DNA of 64,000 nucleotides from Opitutia bacterium Tous-C4FEB. Its GTDB lineage: Bacteria > Verrucomicrobiota > Verrucomicrobiia > Opitutales > Opitutaceae. A model generated the notes under the pieces. The model was given only the letters and a program-made list of their open reading frames with translations, searched no databases and was not told where the DNA came from. Where the stretch lies: positions 1 through 64,000 of the forward strand of contig NEVA01000014.1 in the NCBI GenBank assembly GCA_002304445.1, read 5' to 3'. The stretch's first letter is position 1. The number at the start of each line of letters is the position of its first letter. Shown here piece after piece: positions 19,401 through 26,805 of this stretch. The position numbers and the translations under genes were made by a program.

Positions 19401-19600
19401 TTAAGGTCGGCTTCGTTGACGATGGTGACGGGCAGGGATTTCTCCTGCTCCAGGCGTTTTAGGAACGTGCCGGTGACGTTGAAGGTTTCGAGTTTGACCT
19501 TATCGGCGGTGGGGGCGGCGGGAGTTTGGGCGGAAAGGGCGGCGGGAAGCAATCCGCAGGTTGCGAGGGTCAGGCGGGTGAGGAGGTGGGTTGGTTTCAT
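16484..19600 (-). CDS. TonB-dependent receptor of the CapA-FGase-AbgT operon
   Basis: A 1038-residue outer-membrane receptor with signal peptide (cleavage near ALSAQ, residue 24), plug segments VKLETFNVTG, SLRGLGSGNTLVLLNGRR and RDGASAIYGTDATAGVVN, and a barrel ending YYLEVSRKF. This plug type, with LPVTIVNEADLKARG, belongs to the group often linked to peptides or small organic ligands rather than to SusCD pairs. Its start overlaps the stop of the CapA-like gene (ATGA at 19600-19597) and its stop is 19 bases before the FGase gene, so it is firmly in one operon. Confidence 0.92.
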   Translation of the reverse strand: MKPTHLLTRLTLATCGLLPAALSAQTPAAPTADKVKLETFNVTGTFLKRLEQEKSLPVTIVNEADLKARGVATPAELFASIPQAGRVPISESQASGADARGDIATVSLRGLGSGNTLVLLNGRRLAPHPISMPEGSLGVPSMATNINTLPAAAIERIEVLRDGASAIYGTDATAGVVNVILKRNYDGLGLATRFLTTEQGGGSELNASLSGGFAFNGGRTTLVMNYDFFDRQEIRSSQRDFSRSADFRTRAPAPWNGSTADNTVDLRSDRGFFGRYQRGTVTAANTVTGSRPAIFNANQIAANGTFYFVPASPTASTRVLQAAEPNRALTSPVGNYYLNVNDFRYLLPASRRHNLYTSLDHRFNDRLQLFSDFTFYRADSHNQREASRIDSTADKNIFVSADNPYNPFGSRFWNATGAPNSDGTARLTGAPSSVVLTRVTIPEFRPRQIDVRSENYRALAGLRGTFFDTWNWETAAVYSRAETVDLESNAIKESQLRDAAQRTDATALNPFMTTFAVTNGVLTTNGQPFVNPESVIAPLRGTFYRRGETTLGSWDFRVNGTLFDRLPAGPLGLAAGTEYRRENYIDFRDAESGRVSAADAQRLGLQTRLINDNNYIQVSPSDNTDAKRNLSAVFAEVAVPLYRDRAGALLQSAEFSSAVRFERYSDFGNTTKPKFGLSARLIDWVMLRGSYNEAFCAPNLAVLFGGNVQRSITGINDAYRFSVTNASDDGTTGRRISLRAGNKALKPEEAKTTTFGFVIEPPALKGFSIGFDVWQIRQTDAITRLDAADIIAQDTALLLAANRTQVGSPIGNVNLTTAGSPNLIRNAVTAADTAAFAAYNATRPRDQQRAAVGSVQSISESYLNAARRNLAGFDFLVGYRTPKTSLGTLRATVEASYLRQFEEQLATDGPFTDYVWRDGNTRWKGSASLQWKRSDWTATWVSDYTGRTQDSSVRTTVAASPDISANGFLIVKDSWLSKFSLAREFTGKNWLRGTTVRVGVNNVFNTEPPFAASETDGYLRGLGDPRGRAYYLEVSRKF

Positions 19601-20769
19601 GGTGAATTTGGGGCGGTGGCCGGGGTGGGAGGAAGGTCGACGGTGGCGAAGCCGTCGCCGAGCCGGAAGGTGGTACCGTATGCTTTCGAGAGGGTGGCAA
19701 ACTCGGTGAGGACGCGCTGGGCGTCGTCGCCGGTGGCCGCGCGCGGGGTGCCACGGGTGGCGTTGAAGCGGGGTCCGGTTTGGCCCATTTCGTTGAGGAG
19801 CACGGGGCGGATACGCAGGGCGGTGAGTTGACCGTCGCGGAACACCAGATCGGCGAGGACGGACTGCCAGACCTCGGGCTTATAATGTCCGGGGGCGGTG
19901 ATGGTGTGAAAAATGAAGCTGCCGAGTCCGTAGAAGATCGGGCGCCCGCGGTAGATCTCCAAGCCGTGGAGTTGGGGCACGCCGTGGGAAACAAAGACGG
20001 TGCCGCCGGCGTCGAGACAGGCGCGGGCGAAGGCCTTTTTCCAATCGGGGGTGAGTCGGCGGTCTTCCTCCCAGTAGTGGTCGTGTTGGTAAACGATGAC
20101 GTGCGGGGCGAATTCGCGGGCCAGCTTGATGGCGGCGATCACCCGCGCGACGTCGTCTTCGAAGAGACGTTTCTCGGCGTCGAGACGCACCTCATTGACG
20201 CCGGGGCGCATCGCCTGCGCGGCGCCGCCGGTGTGGACCTTGCCCGAGGCGAACGCTACGAGGGCGACCCGACCGGCCGGGGTGTTGAGAAAAGCGGGAG
20301 CGGAAGCCTCGCCCAAATTGCGACCCGAGCCGGCGTGGACCAAGCCGCGCTGGTCGAGGGTTTCGAGGGTCGAAAGGATGCCGGCGGTCCCGAGATCCCA
20401 CGAGTGGTTGTTGCCGGTCGCAAACAGGTTGAAACCAAATTCTTTCAAGCCGTTGACGACGGCAGGACCGGTGGCGTGGAAAAACCCGGTGTTGCGGGTG
20501 TTGGCGCCGCCGAAGCTGCCTTGGATCGCAGTTTCGAGGTTGGTGAAGACGATGTGCGGGGCGTCGACTTGCAGCAGTGCGCGGATGCCCGGGATCTGCT
20601 CCGGCAGCTCGGCGCGGAGGTCGTGTTTGACGAGAGCCTGACCGGCGAGCAACAGGCGGAACTCGGCGGGTGCGGGCATGGGCTGGGCCGGCAAAGCAAA
20701 CGTCCACAACAAAACGGCTGCCGCCAAAACTCGGCGCGAAACGACGGGCATGGCCGGGGAGGTCGGCAT
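19597..20769 (-). CDS. CapA-family (PGA_cap) metallophosphatase-like protein
   Basis: A 390-residue protein with a signal peptide or anchor (to about residue 29) and a CapA domain of the calcineurin-like superfamily. Recognised motifs are NLETAI, ATGNNHSWDLGTAG, VYQHDHYWEED and SHGVPQLHGLEIYRGRPIFYGLGSF. The usual first motif GD is GQ here (LLAGQALVKHD), as if one metal ligand is missing or replaced. CapA proteins take part in poly-gamma-glutamate synthesis or turnover, which fits the operon with a glutamate-releasing amidohydrolase and AbgT. It is first in the operon, 74 bases from the divergent CARF-type regulator. Confidence 0.88.
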   Translation of the reverse strand: MPTSPAMPVVSRRVLAAAVLLWTFALPAQPMPAPAEFRLLLAGQALVKHDLRAELPEQIPGIRALLQVDAPHIVFTNLETAIQGSFGGANTRNTGFFHATGPAVVNGLKEFGFNLFATGNNHSWDLGTAGILSTLETLDQRGLVHAGSGRNLGEASAPAFLNTPAGRVALVAFASGKVHTGGAAQAMRPGVNEVRLDAEKRLFEDDVARVIAAIKLAREFAPHVIVYQHDHYWEEDRRLTPDWKKAFARACLDAGGTVFVSHGVPQLHGLEIYRGRPIFYGLGSFIFHTITAPGHYKPEVWQSVLADLVFRDGQLTALRIRPVLLNEMGQTGPRFNATRGTPRAATGDDAQRVLTEFATLSKAYGTTFRLGDGFATVDLPPTPATAPNSP

Positions 20770-20785
20770 AAAGTGCGGCGAAGCG

Positions 20786-20856
20786 CATTGGGCGGGACCC
20801 GGGGGCGCAAAACCAATGGCTTAAAATTTCATTGATACCTGCAATGAGCGTTGCAG
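20786..20856. promoter_or_regulatory. Repeated CATTG/CAATG boxes between capA-like operon and regulator
   Basis: Four pentamers lie in this short divergent region: CATTG at 20786 and 20830, CAATG at 20814 and 20842. The middle two form an inverted repeat with an 11-base spacer, and CTGCAA (20839-20844) with TTGCAG (20851-20856) forms a 6-bp dyad straddling the regulator start codon. They are candidate operators for autoregulation and for control of the capA-like operon. Confidence 0.4.
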
Positions 20857-22373
20857 CCGCGTGGGCTCGGTGCAAAGAGACGGTGGTGGCGCGGCAAACC
20901 CTTATCACCTTCGTCGGACTGCGCGATCCCTACGCGCATGATCCGCATGAAGACGGCCGGCACAAAGGTCCGATTCTGACCGTGCTCGACGAGCGCAGCT
21001 TTGACCGGGTGATTTTGCTAGGGCGGCCACATCGGGCTGACCACAGCGAGCGGACGCGGCAGGCACTAAAAGAGCTGCATCCGAAGCTGGGCGTGCAAGT
21101 GATCGGGCTGGAGCTAGCCGACGCCGCGCATCATCCGGAGATTTTGGCGAAGCTGCGCGTGGTGTTAGCGCGAATCCGGCGGGACGGGCCCGACGACGAA
21201 TGGTCGGTGTCGTTGATCTCGGGCACGCCGGAGATGCACGCGTGTTGGGTGCTCTTGGCCGTGGCCGGGGAGCTTGGGGCGAAGTTGCTGAATTTCCGGC
21301 GCACGGTGCACAACGGCATCGCCGGGCCCAGGTTTGTGCGCGAACTGGATTGGGGCGAACCGCTGGCGGCGCTCCGGCCCGAGACGCTGGCGTTGCTCTC
21401 GACGCGGCGAGACCGTTGGGACGACGTGGACCAGCAGGGGGCGGCGCAGACGACGCCGCGGCATTATTTTTCGCGGGCGACGCTGGAGTTGGCGGTGAAC
21501 CTCAGCCGGCACCTCGCGCCGTTGGTGGTGAAAGGCGAGCCGGGCACGCAGAAGCACCTGTTCGCGTCGCTCGTGCATCAGTTCAGCAATCGTGCGAGCG
21601 GACCCCTGCTGATTTTCAATTGCGCGACGGTGCCGGCCGATCTGTTTGAAACGGTGCTGTTTGGCGAGGAGGGTGATGGCGAAGACGGCAAATTGCGGCA
21701 GACGGACGGCGGCACGCTCGTGTTGATCAAGGCGCAGCAATTGCCCGCGGCGCTGCTGACAAGGCTCCTGAAGGCGGTGGACGACGGGCACTACTACCGG
21801 GTGCGCGGACGCGCCCCGGTGAAGGTGAACGTGCGGCTGATTCTGACGACGGAGCGCGATCTGGAGGAAGAAGTGCGCCTCGGTCGGCTACCGGCGGAGA
21901 TCTGGCGGCGGCTGCGCACGGCCTTGATCACGCTGCCTCCGTTGCGGGAGCGTCCCGGCGATGTCTTGCGACTGGCAAAAGATGAATTGGAGCGTTTGAA
22001 CCGCACCCTGCCCCGCCCCAAGCGATTCTCTCCGGCGTCGCTGGCGAAGCTGGAGAGCCATCGTTGGCCGAGTAATGTGAGCGAGCTGCGCAGGGTGGTA
22101 GAGCACGCGGTGCTCACGGCGGAGGAACCCGAGATCCAGCCCGAAGACCTGGACTTTGAGTTGGCGGTGAACCTGGCCAATGTTTTCACGGCCGCGGTGC
22201 CGCGGCTGCGCGAGGGATTTTCAATGATGGACTATCTGCGGGCCATGAAACTGGAACTCGTGCGCGGAGCTTTGCGCAAGACCGGTGGGAACCAGAGTAA
22301 GGCGGCGCGGCTGCTCGGCCTCACTCCACAGGCGGTGAGTCAGATCTTGCGGCAGACGGAAGCCCGCGAATAG
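20844..22373 (+). CDS. CARF/RtcR-like sensor fused to degenerate sigma54 AAA+ and Fis HTH
   Basis: A 509-residue regulator. Residues 15-160 resemble the RtcR CARF-type Rossmann sensor (TLITFVGLRDPY, FDRVILLGRP, and the turn SGTPEMHACW at 126-135). Residues 205-425 follow the NtrC AAA+ fold (FNCATVPADLFETVLFG, RDLEEEVRLGRL, LPPLRERPGDV) but key parts are lost: Walker A reads GEPGTQKH, Walker B reads GGTLVLIKA instead of LFLDE, and the GAFTGA sigma54 loop is absent. A Fis-type HTH is intact at 480-504 (GGNQSKAARLLGLTPQAVSQIL). It therefore probably binds DNA and a ligand without activating sigma54. ATG 20844 is preferred to TTG 20832. It is divergent from the capA-like operon. Confidence 0.8.
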   Translation: MSVAAAWARCKETVVARQTLITFVGLRDPYAHDPHEDGRHKGPILTVLDERSFDRVILLGRPHRADHSERTRQALKELHPKLGVQVIGLELADAAHHPEILAKLRVVLARIRRDGPDDEWSVSLISGTPEMHACWVLLAVAGELGAKLLNFRRTVHNGIAGPRFVRELDWGEPLAALRPETLALLSTRRDRWDDVDQQGAAQTTPRHYFSRATLELAVNLSRHLAPLVVKGEPGTQKHLFASLVHQFSNRASGPLLIFNCATVPADLFETVLFGEEGDGEDGKLRQTDGGTLVLIKAQQLPAALLTRLLKAVDDGHYYRVRGRAPVKVNVRLILTTERDLEEEVRLGRLPAEIWRRLRTALITLPPLRERPGDVLRLAKDELERLNRTLPRPKRFSPASLAKLESHRWPSNVSELRRVVEHAVLTAEEPEIQPEDLDFELAVNLANVFTAAVPRLREGFSMMDYLRAMKLELVRGALRKTGGNQSKAARLLGLTPQAVSQILRQTEARE

Positions 22374-22397
22374 GTGCGGCCGGCCGCAGGACTTAAA

Positions 22398-22709
22398 TCA
22401 GGTGACGGGCAGCGAGGACTTGGAGGGATCGCTGGCGGGCTTGTAGAAAAGGGCGGTGGCGCCGACGGAGCCGACGCAGGTGCAATGGCCGGCGGCCTCG
22501 ATCTCGGTCGTGAGCGCGGCGCGGGCGGTGCGGTCCGACTCGCCGACGAAGCGGAGCTTGATGAGATCGTGGCCGCGGAGGGCGCGACTCAGCTCGGTGA
22601 TGAACGTGGGCGTGAGGCCTTCTTTGCCGACCTTGAGGGTGGCGTCGAGTTTTTGGCCGAGGCCGCGCAGTTTGGATTTTTGCGCGCCGGTAAGGGGAAG
22701 GTTTTCCAT
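22398..22709 (-). CDS. yhbY: YhbY-family RNA-binding protein
   Basis: A 103-residue protein made of one CRS1/YhbY (CRM) domain, which binds ribosomal RNA during large-subunit maturation. It begins LTGAQKSKLRGLGQKLDA, followed by the GxxG-like VGKEGLTPTF and the terminal IGATALFYKP type strand (VGSVGATALFYKP). The ATG at 22709 matches the usual family start; an in-frame ATG at 22724 would add five residues. It is convergent with the regulator gene, 24 bases away, with the 14-base palindrome TGCGGCCGGCCGCA between them. Confidence 0.88.
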   Translation of the reverse strand: MENLPLTGAQKSKLRGLGQKLDATLKVGKEGLTPTFITELSRALRGHDLIKLRFVGESDRTARAALTTEIEAAGHCTCVGSVGATALFYKPASDPSKSSLPVT

Positions 22710-22756
22710 GTGGGAGAGACGCATGACAGGCGGTCGGCGCGCTGCAAGCCCACGGC

Positions 22757-23500
22757 CTAGGCGGGCGGAGTGGCGCCGGCGGATGGGACGGCGGGAAGGT
22801 TGAAAAAATCGAGCGGGAGCGCGCGCCACGTGCCCGGCTTGAGGTCACCGAGGTCGAGGTCTCCGAAGCGGGAGCGGTGGAGGGCGACGACCTCGTAGCC
22901 GACGCAGGCGAACATGCGGCGGACCTGGTGGTAGCGGCCCTCGGTGAGCGTGAGCTCGGCTTCGCGCGGAGAAATCATGTTCAGGCCGGCGGGGGCGCAG
23001 GGCGTTTTCTCGTCGGGCAGAACGAGCGTGCCGGCGGCGAAGAGCGCGGTGATCTCGGCGACGCGGGCGGGCGGAATGGCCGCGGCGAGGGTGGCGCGGT
23101 AGATTTTCGGAACCTTGTGCTTGGGCGACGTGAGGCGGTGGACGAGCGCGCTTTGGTCGGTGAGTAAAATGAGGCCGGAGGTGTCTTTATCGAGGCGGCC
23201 GATGCTGGTGATGACGGGATTGCGGCGCTGCCAACGCGGCGGCAGCAGGCTGTACACGTTGGGGCCCTCGCGTAGTTCGTGAGAGCAGACGAGGCCGAGG
23301 GGTTTATGGAGGAGGAGAATGAGGCCGTCGGGGTGGTCGAGCGGTTCGCCTTCGACGCGGACATCGGCGGCGTGGGCTTTTTGGGAGGGGTCGTCGGCGG
23401 GCTCGCCGCGCACGGTGACGGCACCGGAGTCGATCCAATCGCGGGCTTCACTGCGGGAGCAGTAACCGAGGTTGGCGAGGAGTTGGTCGAGTCGGCGCAT
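22757..23500 (-). CDS. rsuA: RsuA/RluB-family rRNA pseudouridine synthase
   Basis: A 247-residue protein with an N-terminal S4 RNA-binding domain (MRRLDQLLANLGYCSRSEA) and a pseudouridine synthase domain. The catalytic Asp lies in GRLDKDTSGLILLT (about 103-116) and the family motif EGRYHQVRRMFACVG is near 190. The overall match is closest to RsuA, which modifies 16S rRNA U516, but RluB/E/F relatives cannot be excluded. It precedes yhbY on the same strand, giving a small ribosome-maturation pair. Confidence 0.88.
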   Translation of the reverse strand: MRRLDQLLANLGYCSRSEARDWIDSGAVTVRGEPADDPSQKAHAADVRVEGEPLDHPDGLILLLHKPLGLVCSHELREGPNVYSLLPPRWQRRNPVITSIGRLDKDTSGLILLTDQSALVHRLTSPKHKVPKIYRATLAAAIPPARVAEITALFAAGTLVLPDEKTPCAPAGLNMISPREAELTLTEGRYHQVRRMFACVGYEVVALHRSRFGDLDLGDLKPGTWRALPLDFFNLPAVPSAGATPPA

Positions 23501-23655
23501 GAGTGGTGAGCGCGGAGGTTGGGGCGCGGGTGCGGCGCGGGGAATGAAAAAGCGCAGGACGGGAAAGCTGGGGGAGAACAGGGAGAGGCTGGAAAAACAA
23601 AGAGGCGGGGAATTTTTTCGCCACGGGCGACTTTTTGGGGCCAGTCGGCGTAGAT

Positions 23656-24801
23656 ATGGGGATGATCCGTGGATTTTTGTTTTTGTTGGTCGGAGTTTTT
23701 GCGGCGGCCGGCCTGCTTACCGTGCTGCGTTCGCCGGACTGGCTGAATTGGAAGCTGGCGTTGGTGGCGGGCGAGTTTGGGCACTGGCTGGCGCTGGTGG
23801 CGTTGGCGCTGGGTGGCGCAGCGTGGGCACTGCGCGCCGGACATGCGGGGCTCGCGTGGAGCACGGCCGTACTGAGTGTGGGTGCGGCAGTGCTCTTGCT
23901 GAAGCCGACGTGGGAGGCGGCGCGGATCGGGCGGACGTTGCCGCAGCGACTCGAGGCGGCGTTCGGCGGGGCGGCTTCGCCACGGGCGGCGTTCTCCGTC
24001 GGGGGATGGTTTGAATCGGCGCCGGCTCCGGTGGCGGTAGAGACGCGGGAGTTTGCGCCGGGTTTGAAGTTGGATCTTTACCGGGCGACGGGCCGGGGAA
24101 CTCCGGGCACGGCGGCGCCGTGCATCGTGATGATTCACGGCGGTGGCTGGGACAGCGGGGACCGCGAGCAGTTGGCGGGGTTCAACCACGGGCTGGCGCG
24201 ATTGGGCTACGCGGTGGCCGCGATCGATTACCGGCTGGCGCCGAAATTCATCTGGCCGGCGCAACGGGAGGATACGTTGGCAGCGCTGGCGTATTTGAAA
24301 GCGCACGCGGTGGAGTTGGGCGTGGACGGGACGCGGCTGGTGTTGTTTGGCCGTAGCGCGGGCGGGCAGATCGCGTCGGCGGTGGGTTACGGGGCGAACG
24401 ACCCGGCGATCCGGGGAGTGGTGTCGTTCTATGCACCACACGATATGTTTTTCGCCTACACCTACGCGGTGGAGGACGATATTTTAAAATCACCGAACCT
24501 GATGCGGCAGTATCTGGGCGGGCCGCCGGCCGCAGCGAAGGCGAACTACGAGAGCGCGAGCGGGCATCAGAAAGTGAAGGCGGGCTCGCCGCCGACGCTG
24601 CTGGTGCACGGGACGATCGACACGCTGGTGTGGTATCGGCACAGCGTGCGGCTGACGGCGCGGCTCGCGGCGGCGCGGGTGCCGCAGCTGTATCTGGAGC
24701 TGCCGTGGGCGACGCACGCTTTTGAGTTCAACCACGCGGGGCCGGGCGGTCAGCTCGCGGGGTATGCGCTGGAGCATTTTTTGGCTGCGGTGACGAAGTG
24801 A
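23656..24801 (+). CDS. Membrane-anchored alpha/beta-hydrolase (BD-FAE-like esterase)
   Basis: A 381-residue protein with three N-terminal membrane segments (about 5-25, 40-60, 65-83) followed by an alpha/beta-hydrolase domain. The oxyanion motif HGGGW is at 161-165, the nucleophile elbow GRSAGG at 232-237 (Ser 235 region), and the acid and His lie in HGTIDTLVW and WATHAFEF. Such enzymes cleave acetyl or feruloyl esters. The ATG at 23656 is chosen because upstream in-frame codons are non-hydrophobic and follow poor initiation sequence. Confidence 0.82.
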   Translation: MGMIRGFLFLLVGVFAAAGLLTVLRSPDWLNWKLALVAGEFGHWLALVALALGGAAWALRAGHAGLAWSTAVLSVGAAVLLLKPTWEAARIGRTLPQRLEAAFGGAASPRAAFSVGGWFESAPAPVAVETREFAPGLKLDLYRATGRGTPGTAAPCIVMIHGGGWDSGDREQLAGFNHGLARLGYAVAAIDYRLAPKFIWPAQREDTLAALAYLKAHAVELGVDGTRLVLFGRSAGGQIASAVGYGANDPAIRGVVSFYAPHDMFFAYTYAVEDDILKSPNLMRQYLGGPPAAAKANYESASGHQKVKAGSPPTLLVHGTIDTLVWYRHSVRLTARLAAARVPQLYLELPWATHAFEFNHAGPGGQLAGYALEHFLAAVTK

Positions 24802-24885
24802 GGCGGGGTCCGCGGCGCGATTTGGCTCGGCAACCGGCGTGCGCTTTGGGATTCATGGCGCTTCGCGTTTAAAGCAAAAAATTTT

Positions 24886-26586
24886 ATGTCACTCTGGGAA
24901 TACAAGATGATCACGAGCGGCCGGGGCGGATTCGCTTCGCCGGCGCTCATGGAAAAGTTTCTGAACGATCTGGGCAAAGAGGACTGGGAGATCGTCTCTT
25001 TCCAAATGCAGCCGGACAATATCCTGGCCTTTAACGGCCTCGCCCGGCGCACGACGCAGCGGGATTGGACGTTGCAGGACGCGGTCGCCGCTGCGGCCAA
25101 GGCCGAGGCGGACAAAATCCGCGCGGAGTTCGAATCGAAGTTCAGGAGCGCCGCCGGCACCGGCGCCTATTCGGCCGGCGCCGAGGAAAAGGCCGATGCG
25201 GCGTTGGCGGAGAAAGCCGCGCCCGAGGACGGGTTCCGCAAACCGCGGGACACCGAGCGGGACAACGATCCGGAGGCGCAGGAGGAGGAGCAGGCGAAGG
25301 ACGAGTGGGACAAGATAGGCGAAGAGGACGAGTTGCCGTCGTTCTTCGATGCGATGAAGCCCCACATGCGCCGCAATCAGCGCGGACCCGGTATGTCGGT
25401 CGGCGTGGACTACCTCGCCAAGAAATGGGATTTCAGCGACGCCGACGTGATCGGTGCGCTCAAAGAATGCGGCCTCGTGGTGCCCGACGACGAAGATGCA
25501 CCGGTGGTCTATGTGGAATTCGACGGTGATCTCTTTTGGGTGAATCTGAACCGCCGCGGAGAGCTTTGGATCAACACCAAGGAGAAACCGCGTCCGGTGT
25601 TTCGTACGGTAAAGGCCACGCCGTTTGCCACGCTGGAAGGCGAAGTGCCGGCGAGTGCGCCCAGTGCGGCGCCGACACCGCCGACCTCGAGCGGTGGTGA
25701 AATGGCCGACGCGCCGGCCCGCCGGGCGGACGCTCCGGTGTTTGTGCCGCGTCCGCGCGAGCAGGCCAAAGCGCCGGTGGTTGCCTCGGATGCGCCGGCG
25801 GTCGCTGCGCCAGAAAGCGCGCCGGCAGTGGCCGGGGTTCCGCCGGTGGCGGGGCCGGAGTTACTGGATCGGGTGCGCCCCCTGATGCGGCGAAATCGGC
25901 GCGGGCCGGGCGGTTCGGGCAGCGTGCCGTTTTTGGCGCGCGGGCTGCGGTGCTCCGAGGCGGATTTGATGGCGGGATTTTTGGCCCTCGGGCTCGTGCT
26001 CGAGCCGGGAACGACCGGCGAGCCGTTGAACGTCGAAATCGGCGACTACGTGTGGTGGTTGAACCGGGATTCGAACGGCGGCGTATGGATCAACGGACGG
26101 GAGAAGGGTCCGGGCGACGTGCCGGCTTCGGCGGCGGCTCCGACCGTGCCGTCGACCGAGGCAGTTGCGCCCGTCCAGCCGGCACCGACCCCGGAGATCA
26201 TGGCGCCGGTCGCCGCGATTCCGCCGCCGCCCGCGCCGGAGAACGTTTTGAGCGGCGTGCGGCTGCTGTTGAAGGAGACCAAGACCGGAGGCTTTGCGGG
26301 GAAGCTAGACCGCGTCGCCGAAGACCTCAAAAAATCGCCGGATGATTTGCTAGCGGCGTTGCTTGGCGCCGGGCTGAAAGTGCCGGAGAAGGCGCGGGAA
26401 AAACCGGTCTTCGTCGAACATGCCGGGGAGATTTTCTGGCTGAACAAAAACGCGAAGGATGAACTTTGGGTCAACGCGAAGGCCTCGAAGTTTACCGCCG
26501 GAGCAGGGGCCGAAGGCGATGAGGCGGGAGCGGGCGAAAAGAAGGGCGGCGCGCGCCGGCCCCGGCCAAAGAAGCAGGCGGAATGA
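24886..26586 (+). CDS. DUF4177-like protein with a triplicated winged-helix-like module
   Basis: A 566-residue protein. Residues 1-58 resemble DUF4177 (WEYKMITSGRGG ... KEDWEIVSFQ), then comes an acidic, Ala-rich linker. The rest holds three copies of one module, about 151-234, 325-405 and 453-533. Each copy has a basic helix (MRRNQRGPG, MRRNRRGPG, LLKETKTGG), a DLxxALxxxGL helix, and ends in a FWVN/WWLN/FWLN strand followed by ELWIN/GVWIN/ELWVN. Linkers between copies are rich in Ala and Pro, and the tail is basic (RRPRPKKQAE). No signal peptide is seen. The basic repeats suggest nucleic-acid or protein binding; that is inference, and I know no named function. Confidence 0.75.
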   Translation: MSLWEYKMITSGRGGFASPALMEKFLNDLGKEDWEIVSFQMQPDNILAFNGLARRTTQRDWTLQDAVAAAAKAEADKIRAEFESKFRSAAGTGAYSAGAEEKADAALAEKAAPEDGFRKPRDTERDNDPEAQEEEQAKDEWDKIGEEDELPSFFDAMKPHMRRNQRGPGMSVGVDYLAKKWDFSDADVIGALKECGLVVPDDEDAPVVYVEFDGDLFWVNLNRRGELWINTKEKPRPVFRTVKATPFATLEGEVPASAPSAAPTPPTSSGGEMADAPARRADAPVFVPRPREQAKAPVVASDAPAVAAPESAPAVAGVPPVAGPELLDRVRPLMRRNRRGPGGSGSVPFLARGLRCSEADLMAGFLALGLVLEPGTTGEPLNVEIGDYVWWLNRDSNGGVWINGREKGPGDVPASAAAPTVPSTEAVAPVQPAPTPEIMAPVAAIPPPPAPENVLSGVRLLLKETKTGGFAGKLDRVAEDLKKSPDDLLAALLGAGLKVPEKAREKPVFVEHAGEIFWLNKNAKDELWVNAKASKFTAGAGAEGDEAGAGEKKGGARRPRPKKQAE

Positions 26587-26629
26587 GCGGAGCGGGGGCG
26601 TGAGGCGGGATGATGTCAGGGTTCGTCTT

Positions 26630-26704
26630 GGCCTCGTCGTCCCGCCCATGGGTGAGGAAACGAGTGGGCAAGATGCCCGCCCGTTTACGGACGAGACGCC
26701 CGGG
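26630..26704 (-). repeat. Dispersed intergenic repeat, family A copy 1
   Basis: Read on the minus strand this stretch carries CTCGTCCGTAAACGGGCGGG, GCATCTTGCCCACTCGTTTCC and CCATGGGCGGGACG in the same order as the copies at 56341-56423 and 61831-61915. Each copy contains the hairpin CGyCCGT-xA-ACGGGCG. It lies between the triplicated-domain gene and the ABC transporter genes, which are otherwise 219 bases apart. Confidence 0.7.
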
Positions 26705-26805
26705 TCGCTCGGGGCGTGCTCCTATGCTTGATCGGCTGGAAATCGGACCGCGGAATTCTGCGATGAAAGGTTTGGCAAGAGACCCCGGCTTGGCAGGGTG
26801 ACGCG

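Noticed and set aside
20844..22373. Reading the regulator as an ordinary sigma54 activator
   Set aside because: GAFTGA and the Walker B acidic residues are absent, so sigma54 activation is not supported.
20844..22373. Search for CRISPR repeats or Cas genes because of the CARF-like domain
   Set aside because: No array of spaced repeats and no Cas-type gene is present anywhere in the window.
22375..22388. Palindrome TGCGGCCGGCCGCA between the regulator and yhbY
   Set aside because: It is a perfect 14-base dyad but has no loop or T run; it is too GC-typical to call a terminator with confidence.
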